Shown: positions 8,948 to 17,575, numbered from the stretch's first letter. The stretch: DNA of 64,000 nt from an uncultured Muribaculaceae bacterium (GCA_910586995.1 CAJUKZ010000001.1:372001-436000), one strand, 5' to 3'. Translations and numbers: made by a program. The notes: generated from the letters alone by a model not told the origin.

Positions 8948-9616
8948 ATGACGCGCAAGCAGAGATACGAGGCTGTTGTCGCACGATTTAAGGAGATTAT
9001 GCCTGTGGCTGAGACGGAGTTGAATTACTCGACACCGTTTCAGTTGCTTGTGGCCGTGATTCTTTCCGCCCAATGTACCGACAAGCGCGTCAATATGATC
9101 ACGCCACCGCTGTTCGCAGCCTATCCGGATGCGGAAGCGTTGGCAGCGGCAGAGCCTCAGGAAGTTTTTGAATATATACGTAGCTGCTCTTATCCGAACA
9201 ATAAGACAAAGAGTCTGTTGGGCATGGCCCGCAAACTCGTGTCGGATTTCTCGGGGCAAGTGCCTTCCGACATGGATTCGCTGCTATCGCTTCCCGGAGT
9301 AGGGCGCAAGACTGCCAACGTGATCCTTGCTGTCGTATTCGGCAAGGCTGCAATGGCTGTCGATACCCATGTGTTCCGCGTGAGTGAGCGCATAGGACTT
9401 ACCACAAACAGTCCGAATCCACTTGCTACGGAGAAAACGCTGATGAAATATCTTCCTGCCGAAGATGTCCCGGATGCACATCACTGGCTTATCCTGCACG
9501 GCAGATATGTGTGCAAAGCCAGGAATCCGCAATGTGCTACGTGTGAGATCAGCGATCTGTGCCGTAAACATGAGCGAGATTTAAAACAAGCCGTCTCAGC
9601 GGCCGACCGCAACTGA
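8948..9616 (+). CDS. nth: Endonuclease III (DNA glycosylase/AP lyase)
   Basis: Base-excision-repair enzyme removing oxidised pyrimidines and cutting the resulting abasic site. The helix-hairpin-helix LPGVGRKTAN contains the catalytic Lys, and VDTHVFR holds the catalytic Asp. The C-terminal iron-sulfur ligands follow the family pattern C-X6-C-X2-C-X5-C (CKARNPQCATCEISDLC). The frame also opens at a TTG at 8939, but the ATG at 8948 (MTRKQRYEAVV) matches the usual start; length is then 222 residues. The stop overlaps the next start as TGATG at 9614-9618, suggesting translational coupling. Confidence 0.95.
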   Translation: MTRKQRYEAVVARFKEIMPVAETELNYSTPFQLLVAVILSAQCTDKRVNMITPPLFAAYPDAEALAAAEPQEVFEYIRSCSYPNNKTKSLLGMARKLVSDFSGQVPSDMDSLLSLPGVGRKTANVILAVVFGKAAMAVDTHVFRVSERIGLTTNSPNPLATEKTLMKYLPAEDVPDAHHWLILHGRYVCKARNPQCATCEISDLCRKHERDLKQAVSAADRN

Positions 9617-10248
9617 TGGATTCCACTTTTCTGTTCATAATAGAGGTACTCGGCACTATAGCATTCGCTATCAGTGGTATACGCTTGTCTGCTGCCCGCC
9701 ATTTCGACTGGTTCGGTGCATATGTCGTAGGTCTGATCACGGCAATCGGTGGTGGTACACTCAGGGACGTCCTGCTCGATATACCGGTGTTCTGGATGCA
9801 GACTCCGATGTATCTTGCCGTGACGGGTATATCGCTATTGGTTGTCATACTGTTCAAGAGGGCTCTTGTGGGTGGAATGCGCACCTTGTTTTTGTTCGAT
9901 GCCATAGGTCTGGCGTTGTTTGTCGTCATAGGTATACAGAAAAGTCTTGCCTGCGGTTATCCGATGTGGGTGGCCATTGTCATGGGTGTGATAACCGGTT
10001 CGTTCGGAGGTGTGGTGCGCGACATACTGATAAATGAGATGCCGCTGTTTTTCCGAAAGGATATATATGCCACGGCCTGTCTTTGTGGAGGTATGGTATA
10101 TTGGTTGGCTGATATTGCAGGATTCTCGCCGGTTGTCCAGCAGATTGCGTGCGCAGTGGTCGTGATCGGGCTCAGGATGCTTGCTGTGCATTACAATTGG
10201 TCTCTGCCGATCCTTAAAGTCGATAATGATGATGAATTCAGGGAATAG
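9616..10248 (+). CDS. TRIC cation channel family (UPF0126) membrane protein
   Basis: Seven hydrophobic segments make up nearly the whole 210-residue protein. The internal duplication typical of the UPF0126/TRIC family is clear: GGGTLRD near residue 47 and GGVVRD near residue 132 mark the two homologous halves. Bacterial TRIC homologues form trimeric monovalent-cation channels in the inner membrane; a physiological role in this organism is unknown. It overlaps nth by one base and the following GtrA-type gene by about 20 bases, so the three are probably translated from one message. Confidence 0.85.
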   Translation: MDSTFLFIIEVLGTIAFAISGIRLSAARHFDWFGAYVVGLITAIGGGTLRDVLLDIPVFWMQTPMYLAVTGISLLVVILFKRALVGGMRTLFLFDAIGLALFVVIGIQKSLACGYPMWVAIVMGVITGSFGGVVRDILINEMPLFFRKDIYATACLCGGMVYWLADIAGFSPVVQQIACAVVVIGLRMLAVHYNWSLPILKVDNDDEFRE

Positions 10249-10669
10249 TGCGCACCCGTTAGTGCAGTTGATCAAGTATGCACTTGTTGGAGTGATGAAT
10301 ACTTGTGTCACCCTGCTCACTATATTTATATGCAAATCATTGCTGGGGGTGAATCCATATCTGTCCAATGCCATAGGCTATGGCGTAGGAATCGCAAATT
10401 CATTTGTGTGGAACAGGGCATGGGTTTTCCGAGCTAAAGAAGGGCCATTGCACAGGCAGATCCTTTTGTTTGCTGCCGGTACGGGCGTGTGTTACCTGAT
10501 TCAGTTGCTATGTCTGTATTTGCTCCTGGATATGACTTCTCTCGGAGACATGCAGTGGATAATACTTGGATTTACACTCAGCGGCTATGGTGTGGCCACG
10601 CTGATAGGAAGCGTTGTCTATACCGGAGTGAACTTTATTTATAACAAGCTGATTGCCTTCAGGGCATAG
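10226..10669 (+). CDS. GtrA-family membrane protein
   Basis: A small protein (147 residues from this start) with four hydrophobic segments and the GtrA hallmarks: FVWNRAWVFRAK after the second segment and a C-terminal YNKLIAFRA tail. GtrA-like proteins are thought to help flip lipid-linked sugars such as bactoprenyl glucose across the inner membrane, though many homologues are uncharacterised. Three consecutive ATG codons (10226, 10229, 10232) lie inside the end of the upstream gene and any could be the start; an upstream TTG at 10181 is less likely. Its stop overlaps the stop of the convergent AsnA-like gene by 11 bases, leaving no room for an intergenic terminator. Confidence 0.8.
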   Translation: MMMNSGNSAHPLVQLIKYALVGVMNTCVTLLTIFICKSLLGVNPYLSNAIGYGVGIANSFVWNRAWVFRAKEGPLHRQILLFAAGTGVCYLIQLLCLYLLLDMTSLGDMQWIILGFTLSGYGVATLIGSVVYTGVNFIYNKLIAFRA

Positions 10670-11393
10670 GAAATATTTCTGTGACCGAACACAGGTGGAG
10701 TACTTTCATTGCGATCATTGCAGGAGAGATCCATCCGCTCAGGGCGTCGGCCGATATTGATAGCGCCGCTATGTGAAGTTCTTGTCCGGTAACATCATTC
10801 CACAGATATATGTCGGCTGATGTGCCGCTACCCGGAATTATAGCCACGGCCTTGTTGTCGCGGACAGTGTGCAGTGCGGCCTCTCCGTGCACGATATTGA
10901 TGGCTGACGGAAGCGATGGCTTGATGTGCGGGAATTGTCCGCATACAGCCTTTTCTATCTCAAGCACAATTGCATATATGCGCTCTGCAGCCGCTGCGAG
11001 CGATGTCGGGGTGCTGTCTTCCGGTTCGATAGAGCGTATACAGTCCCACCTGTCGCATACCGGCCCGTTGATGTTGTCGGGCGCGAGGTCGGTGTCTATT
11101 CTTATAGTGTAGGTGTAAAGTCCATATCCTGCCCCAATGCCGTAGGCTTTCATTTTCTCGGCTTTCCAATGCGAGAGGTCCTCCGGCAACGCGAGGCGGA
11201 ATCCGACGCCGTTGCATCCGAATGATACTTCACCAGGCGCGCCTGTGGCCTTTACGATCACAGGAGGGGCTACATGGCGCAGGTGTGAGGCCTCGAGGCG
11301 GCGCTGTCCGGCGGCATGCACTGTGTTGAATGCAAGTTCCATTGTCTCCGGTAGCAGGAGCGGTCTGTAGTCGGGAGGAAAGATCACTGACAT
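10659..11393 (-). CDS. Divergent AsnA-fold protein lacking catalytic residues (putative pseudoenzyme)
   Basis: Comparison from memory with aspartate-ammonia ligase AsnA shows co-linear similarity over the whole 244 residues: GYGLYT (89-94; AsnA GEGLYT), CDRWDCIRSI (113-122; VDQWDWERVM), INIVHGEAAL (165-174; IHFVHSQELL), KAVAIIPGSG (181-190; GAVFLVGIGG), ADIYLWNDV (193-201; GDILVWNPV) and a final hydrophobic helix. AsnA is about 330 residues; missing here are its Arg-Ala-Pro-Asp-Tyr-Asp-Asp-Trp loop and the GGGIGQSR motif, and the DQ of VDQWDW is DR. These are substrate- and ATP-binding parts, so asparagine synthesis looks unlikely. The class II synthetase-like fold may now bind another ligand or a partner. 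It follows the polyprenyl synthase by 28 bases on the same strand. Function unknown. Confidence 0.7.
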   Translation of the reverse strand: MSVIFPPDYRPLLLPETMELAFNTVHAAGQRRLEASHLRHVAPPVIVKATGAPGEVSFGCNGVGFRLALPEDLSHWKAEKMKAYGIGAGYGLYTYTIRIDTDLAPDNINGPVCDRWDCIRSIEPEDSTPTSLAAAAERIYAIVLEIEKAVCGQFPHIKPSLPSAINIVHGEAALHTVRDNKAVAIIPGSGTSADIYLWNDVTGQELHIAALSISADALSGWISPAMIAMKVLHLCSVTEIFPMP

Positions 11394-11421
11394 GGTAGTG
11401 ATGCGTTTTTGGTTTGCAGGA

Positions 11422-12399
11422 TTATTTGTCCCTGTCTATAATGTAGTCGAAGATCGACATGAATGCTCTTGTAACATCCGACTCCGTGAATGAGCCGATT
11501 ATAGTTGCTGCTTCGTCGCGCAGGCGTTGCATCACCGCATATGAATAATCTATTCCGCCTGATGCTATTGCAAAATCTATAAGCTTGCGGATGTCGGCGT
11601 CGTTCAGATCCTCGGTACGCGACAGTTCGATCATCTGCTCGCGTTCGGGAAGCGTGGAATTTTTCAGGGCGTAGATGAGCGGAAGTGTGATTTTGCCTTC
11701 GCGGAGGTCATTTCCGACGGGTTTGCCTATCTGTGAATCGGATGCAAGGTAGTCGAATATGTCGTCCTTGATCTGGAAACACTCTCCCAGAAGTTTTGCG
11801 AAGTAAGAAAGTTTTCCGAGCCCTTCGCCGTCAGCTCCTACCGAGTAACATCCGATTCGTGCGCAGGCCACGAACAGGGAAGCTGTCTTCCGGTCGATTA
11901 TTTCGAAATATGCCTCCTCTGTGATGGTGTGATACCTTGCGTTGTATATCTGGTCGAGTTCGCCTTGAGACAACAGTTTTCCAAGTTCGCTGATGGTCTC
12001 TATGATACGGATGTCGCCGGTCGAAATGGCTTGTTGCAAAGCTACTGACACGAAATAGTCTCCGATCAGAACTGCTATATGGTTGTCCCAGACACTGTTG
12101 ACGGTGGGTTGTCCGCGTCTGAGTTTCGATTCGTCCACCACGTCATCGTGAATGAGAGATGAGTTGTGCAGCAATTCCACTGCGGCTGCGCCGGAGATAA
12201 CGCGGGGGCTGACCTCGGAGAACATTTTTGCAGACAGCATGACGATAATGGGTCTGATCTGCTTGCCTACGACTTTCAGATAATTCTTTACAATTGTATT
12301 GATCAACGAGTTGGAAGACTCTAACTGTTCCTCTATGCGCTGGTTCAGCGCTTGAAGTTCATCGTGTATGGAATTCTGTATTTCCTCAAGAGTCGTCAT
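11422..12399 (-). CDS. Long-chain trans-polyprenyl diphosphate synthase
   Basis: Condenses isopentenyl diphosphate onto an allylic primer to make the all-trans side chain of menaquinone (chain length not readable here; octaprenyl/heptaprenyl synthase class, IspB/HepT-like). Both aspartate-rich motifs are intact: HDDVVDE (Asp85, Asp86, Asp89) and KDDIFDY (Asp212, Asp213, Asp216). Length 325 residues is normal. It has its own -7 box and is followed 28 bases later by the AsnA-like gene, which is probably on the same message. Confidence 0.93.
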   Translation of the reverse strand: MTTLEEIQNSIHDELQALNQRIEEQLESSNSLINTIVKNYLKVVGKQIRPIIVMLSAKMFSEVSPRVISGAAAVELLHNSSLIHDDVVDESKLRRGQPTVNSVWDNHIAVLIGDYFVSVALQQAISTGDIRIIETISELGKLLSQGELDQIYNARYHTITEEAYFEIIDRKTASLFVACARIGCYSVGADGEGLGKLSYFAKLLGECFQIKDDIFDYLASDSQIGKPVGNDLREGKITLPLIYALKNSTLPEREQMIELSRTEDLNDADIRKLIDFAIASGGIDYSYAVMQRLRDEAATIIGSFTESDVTRAFMSIFDYIIDRDK

Positions 12400-12443
12400 G
12401 AAGCTCGTCTAAGAATTATATTGGTCAATTGTTTAATTTCGTG

Positions 12444-12451
12444 CAAAGTTA
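12444..12451 (-). promoter_or_regulatory. -7 box for the polyprenyl synthase gene
   Basis: CAAAGTTA on the plus strand reads TAACTTTG on the minus strand, a perfect TAnnTTTG 44 bases before the start codon. The -33 element is weak (ATTG on the minus strand, at plus-strand 12474-12477). Confidence 0.55.
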
Positions 12452-12516
12452 ACAAAAAAGTTGTTTATCATAGCAATGCGATGCAAAATATAGGTAAATA
12501 ATGACAGAGGGAGAGA

Positions 12517-13638
12517 TCAAAGCCTTGACTCCCAGAAGTCGATAAACCTTTGCGCCACTACCTCGCAGCTATTGTGTTTTTCCACAAAAAGACGGCTCTC
12601 GTGTCCGATTCTGAGCAGTTCGGCGCTATCTGATGCAAGCCGGCTTATCTCCCTTACGGTAGCCTCATAGTCGAGAGGATCGGCGTTGATCACGGGACGC
12701 AGATCCTCCTCGCCGATGAATTGGTAGAATTCCGGTTCAGCGCCGCTTACAGCAGGAATTCCCATCGCCATCGGGAGCAGTGCATTCGTCGATGGTGTAT
12801 ATGAGTACAGTTGGTCGAGAGTGATGTGCGCTGATCTGAGGGTCTTCAGATACTCGGTGTAGGGCAGGTTTTCCACAATCGAGAGTGTACATCTGCCATT
12901 GCTGCAGTCTACCACGTCGCGTGCGATCCGTTCCAGTATGTCAGTCCCTTTCTCTGCGAGTCTGTCGGCGTGCCGGCCCAGAAATATGTTCACTGGGGAA
13001 TCTTCACGCAGGTCCATCGCTCTGTACTGTATTGAATCCGTATCGATCGCGATGCCGCCGTAAGCGACTTTTTCGGCAGGCATATTGCGCAGACACACGA
13101 GTTGATACTCATACAGTGCGCTCACTGCACCGTCCACATTGTCGTACACATAGCTGCAGGTGTCTTTCAACTCCTGCGACATCCATATTTCCTCAACGTC
13201 GGGGCGTGCCTTTCTGTATGGTCCGTCCTGGCCGTTTATCTTCCATTCAGTGTAGCGCAACGGGCAGTCTTCAGCCAGACTCATCGACACATATCCGGTG
13301 TCGGCGGCCAGCGAAGTGAGCATCACCGATCCATTGCTCCTGCGCAATCGGTCGAACACGGTCCTGTTGCGTGATGGCTTGAGTTGCAAGAACATAGGTC
13401 CGGCTATCTGTACCACGTCGTAGCCGCTGATGCGCGAACGCAGAAGTGTCGATAGCCGCGCGTAGAGCAGAGCGCCTGATACTTTGCCGGGGCCTCGTCG
13501 TGATATGTCAATGTCGCGGGCTGTCTTCATCCATCCCGATCCCGCGGAAGCTACCGTCACGTTGTGTCCGAGGCGTCGGAGTCCCACGGCCAATGATGCA
13601 TGGTAATTGCTTGCATCACCCATCAGAAGTATATTCAT
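12517..13638 (-). CDS. Glycosyltransferase, GT-B fold (family 4-like)
   Basis: A 373-residue cytoplasmic protein with a GT-B outline: N-terminal Rossmann half beginning MNILLMGDASNYHASLAVGL, whose Gly-rich turn is typical of acceptor domains, and a C-terminal half with NIFLGRHADRLAEKGTD, SIVENLPYTEYL and STNALLPMAMGIPAVSG, resembling the donor-binding region of group 1 transferases. The canonical EX7E motif is not clear. Likely role: transfer of an activated sugar in surface-polysaccharide or glycolipid synthesis, but donor and acceptor cannot be named. It lies 117 bases upstream of the polyprenyl synthase on the same strand and diverges from rpsL. No other polysaccharide genes are nearby. 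Confidence 0.7.
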   Translation of the reverse strand: MNILLMGDASNYHASLAVGLRRLGHNVTVASAGSGWMKTARDIDISRRGPGKVSGALLYARLSTLLRSRISGYDVVQIAGPMFLQLKPSRNRTVFDRLRRSNGSVMLTSLAADTGYVSMSLAEDCPLRYTEWKINGQDGPYRKARPDVEEIWMSQELKDTCSYVYDNVDGAVSALYEYQLVCLRNMPAEKVAYGGIAIDTDSIQYRAMDLREDSPVNIFLGRHADRLAEKGTDILERIARDVVDCSNGRCTLSIVENLPYTEYLKTLRSAHITLDQLYSYTPSTNALLPMAMGIPAVSGAEPEFYQFIGEEDLRPVINADPLDYEATVREISRLASDSAELLRIGHESRLFVEKHNSCEVVAQRFIDFWESRL

Positions 13639-13733
13639 TCGAGCGCTTTTTTCAGTAGAAAACGTGGCTGTCGTGCAGGATATTGCGACGCTTTAAGAAA
13701 TTTTATCATCGTGTGTAAAAACAGCCGGAAATG

Positions 13734-13765
13734 TTTGTGTATTAGAAAATTAATGACTAACTTTG
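13734..13765 (+). promoter_or_regulatory. Strong promoter of the ribosomal protein super-cluster
   Basis: TTTG at 13734-13737 and TAACTTTG at 13758-13765 match both consensus elements with an exact 20-base spacer. Transcription should start near 13772, giving an unusually long leader (about 138 nt) before rpsL. Confidence 0.85.
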
Positions 13766-13771
13766 CCGTGC

Positions 13772-13909
13772 TTTTAGGGCAGATTGTGTCTTAAAAGCAG
13801 CGCAATGTGCTGTTTGATAATGCTTTATGGCATGCGGCAGTCTTTGTGGAAGAAGTAAAATTGAATATCAACGATAAAAACAAACTAAAGTTTAACCAAA
13901 AGAACTAAG
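13772..13909 (+). promoter_or_regulatory. Leader of the rpsL transcript with two small hairpins
   Basis: The leader can form a hairpin at 13798-13812 (CAGCGC pairing with GTGCTG, one G-T pair) and a second small one at 13820-13833 (ATGC with GCAT). No ORF of note is present. Function is not evident; autoregulation by a ribosomal protein is possible. Confidence 0.35.
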
Positions 13910-14299
13910 ATGCCTACTATTCAGCAATTAGTAAGAAAAGGACGCGTGGCGCTTGAGGATAAGAGCAAGTCGCCCGCACTCAACGCTTGCCCTCAGCGTC
14001 GCGGCGTATGTGTGCGTGTGTACACCACTACCCCCAAGAAGCCTAACTCGGCTATGCGTAAGGTAGCCCGTGTGAGATTAACAAACGGCAAGGAAGTCAA
14101 CAGCTACATCCCCGGAGAAGGCCACAACCTTCAGGAGCACTCTATCGTACTGGTGCGTGGCGGACGTGTGAAAGACCTTCCTGGTGTTCGTTATCATATC
14201 GTACGCGGCACACTCGATACAAGCGGAGTTAAAGACCGTATGCAGCGTCGCAGCAAGTACGGAGCCAAGCGTCCTAAGGCTGGTGCAGCCAAGAAGTAA
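13910..14299 (+). CDS. rpsL: 30S ribosomal protein S12 (uS12)
   Basis: Decoding-centre protein of the small subunit, 129 residues. TTTPKKPNSAMRK and GGRVKDLPGVRYH are intact; Lys43, Lys88 and Asp89 are the wild-type residues at positions where streptomycin-resistance changes are known, so S12 itself predicts sensitivity. It opens the 33-gene ribosomal block behind a strong promoter. Confidence 0.98.
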   Translation: MPTIQQLVRKGRVALEDKSKSPALNACPQRRGVCVRVYTTTPKKPNSAMRKVARVRLTNGKEVNSYIPGEGHNLQEHSIVLVRGGRVKDLPGVRYHIVRGTLDTSGVKDRMQRRSKYGAKRPKAGAAKK

Positions 14300-14526
14300 T
14301 CCGGCGGCATGATTGTCGTACGGGTGAAGTAACTGAACGCACCGCGAGATTAAAACAGATTTTTAACTCGTTTTTGAATTTTGGTAACGGCTCGGACCTC
14401 TGTGTCCCCAGCTTTTGATACCGACCAAGACGACAGGTTGAGTAAGCCGACGGTGAGAGAACCCAACGGCTGAAGAACGAAGAAGCAACCAAACAATCAA
14501 AAACAAAACTGATTCTAAACTAAAAC
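14300..14526 (+). promoter_or_regulatory. 227-base structured gap between rpsL and rpsG
   Basis: No ORF or perfect promoter is visible. A two-part hairpin forms at 14445-14471: AGCCG with CGGCT, then GGT with ACC across a small internal loop. In Escherichia coli the rpsL-rpsG gap is the target of S7 autoregulation; by analogy this could be an S7 site, but that is inference. Confidence 0.35.
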
Positions 14527-15003
14527 ATGAGAAAAGCAAAGCCTAAGAAGCGGGTGGTACTTCCCGATCCCGTCTTCAACGATGTGAGAGTGTCGAAGTT
14601 CGTAAATCATCTGATGTACGACGGCAAGAAGAACACTGCTTACACCATATTCTATAACGCACTTGAGACTGTGAAGTCGAAACTGCCCAATGAGGAGATG
14701 ACAGCACTCGAGATCTGGAAAAAGGCTCTTGAAAACATCACTCCGCAGGTCGAGGTTAAGTCGCGCCGTGTTGGTGGTGCTACTTTCCAGGTTCCTACTG
14801 AAATCCGTGCCGACCGTAAGGAGTCAATCTCAATGAAAAACCTTATTCTCTATGCACGCCGTCGTGGTGGCAAGACTATGGCCGACAAGCTCGCTGCCGA
14901 AATCGTCGACGCTTTCAACGACCAGGGTGGTGCCTTCAAGCGTAAGGAAGATATGCACAAGATGGCAGAGGCTAACCGCGCCTTCGCTCACTTCCGTTTC
15001 TAA
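14527..15003 (+). CDS. rpsG: 30S ribosomal protein S7 (uS7)
   Basis: Primary 16S rRNA-binding protein that nucleates the 30S head and contacts tRNA in the exit site. 158 residues; motifs MRKAKPKKR at the start, VGGATFQVPTEI and the C-terminal EANRAFAHFRF are characteristic. It follows a long gap after rpsL and precedes fusA by 51 bases. Confidence 0.98.
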   Translation: MRKAKPKKRVVLPDPVFNDVRVSKFVNHLMYDGKKNTAYTIFYNALETVKSKLPNEEMTALEIWKKALENITPQVEVKSRRVGGATFQVPTEIRADRKESISMKNLILYARRRGGKTMADKLAAEIVDAFNDQGGAFKRKEDMHKMAEANRAFAHFRF

Positions 15004-15054
15004 TAAGCAAGACACCGAGTTTTTCATTGTTAAATATTTTGACATAATAAATCA

Positions 15055-17181
15055 ATGGCAAAATCAGACGAACATCTTAAATATACACGCAATATCGGCA
15101 TCATGGCCCACATCGATGCCGGCAAGACCACTACGTCCGAGCGTATTCTTTTCTATACCGGTCTGACCCACAAAATCGGTGAGGTTCACGACGGTGCCGC
15201 CACTATGGACTGGATGGAGCAGGAGCAGGAGCGTGGTATCACAATTACCTCCGCTGCTACAACTGCTTTCTGGAAGTATGGCGACGACAAATTCAAGATC
15301 AACCTGATCGACACTCCGGGACACGTCGACTTCACCGTTGAGGTGGAGCGTTCGCTCCGTGTGCTCGACGGTGCTGTGGCTACATTCTGCGCCGTAGGTG
15401 GTGTAGAACCTCAGTCAGAGACCGTATGGCGTCAGGCAGATAAGTACAACGTACCCCGTATCGGTTACGTTAACAAGATGGACCGCTCCGGCGCAAACTT
15501 CTTCGAAGTATGCCGTCAGTTGAAAGACATCCTTGGCGCAAACCCCTGCCCGATCCAGATTCCTATTGGTGCAGAGGAGACATTCAAGGGTGTTGTTGAC
15601 CTCGTGCGCATGAAAGCTATTTTCTGGCACGACGAGTCTATGGGCGCTGACTATACATTAGAGGAAATTCCTGCAGGTCTTCAGGATGAAGCCGAGGAAT
15701 ATCGCGACAAGATGCTTGAGAAGATCGCTGAATTCGATGACGATCTTATGGCCAAGTACTTCGACGATCCTTCAACAATAACAGAAGATGAAATCCGCAA
15801 GGCTCTCCGCAAGGCTACTCTCTCTATGGAGGTTGTGCCTATGATCTGCGGTTCTTCTTTCAAGAACAAGGGTGTGCAGTGCCTGCTCGACAGCGTTTGC
15901 GCATATCTTCCCAGCCCGGTTGACTCTGGCGCTGTAGAAGGCCACGCAGTAGGTAATCCCGATCAGGTGGAGACTCGCGAGCCTTCGTCCGACGCACCTA
16001 TGTGCGCGCTGGCGTTCAAGATCGCAACAGACCCCTATGTAGGCCGTCTGTGCTTCTTCCGCGTATACTCCGGCGATATCGAAGCCGGCAGCTATGTGCT
16101 CAATTCCCGTTCAGGCAAGAAGGAACGTGTATCCCGCCTGTTCCAGATGCACTCCAACAAGCAGAATCCTATGGAGAAGATCTCTTGCGGCGATATAGGC
16201 GCAGGTGTAGGTTTCAAGGATATCCGTACAGGTGATACCCTCTGCGCTGAGGATGCGCCTATCGTACTCGAGGCAATGGACTTCCCTGATCCCGTTATCG
16301 GTATCGCCGTTGAGCCTAAGACCCAGAAGGACCTCGACAAGCTCGGCGTCGGACTCCAGAAGCTTGCAGAAGAAGACCCGACATTCCGCGTACAGACCAA
16401 CGAGGAGACTGGCCAGACAGTCATCTCCGGTATGGGCGAGCTTCACCTTGATATCATTATCGACCGTCTGCGCCGCGAGTTCAAGGTTGAGTGCAACCAG
16501 GGCCGTCCTCAGGTTACTTACAAAGAAGCCATTACAAAGCCTGTTGAACTCCGCGAAGTGTTCAAGAAGCAGACCGGTGGTCGCGGTAAATTCGCTGACA
16601 TCATCGTACGCGTTGAACCGGTTGAAGAAGGTTTCGAAGGCAACCTGCAGTTCGTAGACGAGGTTAAGGGTGGTAATATCCCCAAGGAATTCATCCCCGC
16701 TATCCAGAAGGGCTTCACAAACGCCATGAAGAATGGTGTCCTCGCCGGCTATCCTGTAGAGCAGCTCAAGGTTACTGTTATTGACGGTAGCTTCCACCCG
16801 GTCGACTCCGACCAGCTTTCGTTCGAGCTCTGCGCGATCCAGGCGTTCAAGAAGGCTTCCGAAAAGGCAGGTCCTGTACTTCTCGAGCCTATCATGAAGA
16901 TAGAGGTTGTTACCCCTGAGGAAAGCATGGGCGACGTGATCGGCGACCTTAACAAGCGTCGTGGTCAGGTTGAAGGTATGGAGACAAGCCGTTCTGGCGC
17001 ACGCGTCGTGAAGGCTAAAGCTCCTCTGGCCGAAATGTTCGGCTATGTGACAGCTCTCCGTACTATCACCTCCGGACGTGCTACCTCTACAATGACATTC
17101 AGCCACTATGCTGAAGTGTCTTCATCTATTGCCAAGAACGTTCTGACCGAGTGCCAGGGCAGGGTAGATCTCTTAAAGTAA
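15055..17181 (+). CDS. fusA: Translation elongation factor G
   Basis: GTPase that drives ribosomal translocation and, with the recycling factor, ribosome release. At 708 residues it is full length. GTP-binding motifs: AHIDAGKTTTSERILFYTG (G1), GITITSAATT (G2), DTPGHVDF (G3) and NKMD (G4). Domain IV carries the usual LAGYPVEQLKVTVIDGSFH region. Its place between rpsG and rpsJ marks it as the main translational EF-G rather than the accessory EF-G2-type paralogue found in some bacteria. No tuf gene follows it; rpsJ starts 21 bases later. Confidence 0.98.
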   Translation: MAKSDEHLKYTRNIGIMAHIDAGKTTTSERILFYTGLTHKIGEVHDGAATMDWMEQEQERGITITSAATTAFWKYGDDKFKINLIDTPGHVDFTVEVERSLRVLDGAVATFCAVGGVEPQSETVWRQADKYNVPRIGYVNKMDRSGANFFEVCRQLKDILGANPCPIQIPIGAEETFKGVVDLVRMKAIFWHDESMGADYTLEEIPAGLQDEAEEYRDKMLEKIAEFDDDLMAKYFDDPSTITEDEIRKALRKATLSMEVVPMICGSSFKNKGVQCLLDSVCAYLPSPVDSGAVEGHAVGNPDQVETREPSSDAPMCALAFKIATDPYVGRLCFFRVYSGDIEAGSYVLNSRSGKKERVSRLFQMHSNKQNPMEKISCGDIGAGVGFKDIRTGDTLCAEDAPIVLEAMDFPDPVIGIAVEPKTQKDLDKLGVGLQKLAEEDPTFRVQTNEETGQTVISGMGELHLDIIIDRLRREFKVECNQGRPQVTYKEAITKPVELREVFKKQTGGRGKFADIIVRVEPVEEGFEGNLQFVDEVKGGNIPKEFIPAIQKGFTNAMKNGVLAGYPVEQLKVTVIDGSFHPVDSDQLSFELCAIQAFKKASEKAGPVLLEPIMKIEVVTPEESMGDVIGDLNKRRGQVEGMETSRSGARVVKAKAPLAEMFGYVTALRTITSGRATSTMTFSHYAEVSSSIAKNVLTECQGRVDLLK

Positions 17182-17202
17182 AATAGAAAAAGAATCAACA
17201 AT

Positions 17203-17508
17203 ATGAGCCAGAAAATCAGAATCAAACTCAAATCTTACGACCACAACCTCGTCGATAAGTCGGCTGAGAAAATCGTAAAGACTGTGAAGGCTACAGGCGC
17301 TGTGACAAGCGGTCCGATACCCCTGCCCACGCACAAGCGCATTTTCACCGTCAACCGTTCCACTTTCGTTAACAAGAAGTCGCGCGAGCAGTTCCAGCTC
17401 TCGTCGTTCAAGCGTCTCATCGACATCTACAACTCCACAGCAAAGACTGTGGATGCTCTGATGAAGCTTGAGCTTCCCAGTGGTGTGGAAGTTGAAATCA
17501 AGGTGTAA
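17203..17508 (+). CDS. rpsJ: 30S ribosomal protein S10 (uS10)
   Basis: Head protein of the 30S subunit and, as NusE, part of the transcription antitermination complex with NusB. 101 residues; the signature GPIPLPTHKRIFTVNRS is clear. It begins the S10 cluster, joined here directly to fusA with no separate promoter seen. Confidence 0.98.
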   Translation: MSQKIRIKLKSYDHNLVDKSAEKIVKTVKATGAVTSGPIPLPTHKRIFTVNRSTFVNKKSREQFQLSSFKRLIDIYNSTAKTVDALMKLELPSGVEVEIKV

Positions 17509-17544
17509 TGACGATTCATATCACAGAAAGAAAATAAAACCAAT

Positions 17545-17575
17545 GCATGCCGCGGCTCAAGCGGCCGCGGCATGC
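17545..17575 (+). promoter_or_regulatory. Perfect 12-bp GC-rich hairpin between rpsJ and rplC
   Basis: GCATGCCGCGGC (17545-17556) pairs perfectly with GCCGCGGCATGC (17564-17575) around a 7-base loop. No T tract follows (the next bases are CAAACATAAAG), so it is not a standard terminator. It could stabilise the message, mark a processing site or act as a ribosomal-protein binding site. Confidence 0.7.

Noticed and set aside
16111..17106. A 331-codon open frame antisense to fusA
   Set aside because: fusA is unambiguous and the antisense product resembles nothing; a codon-bias shadow.
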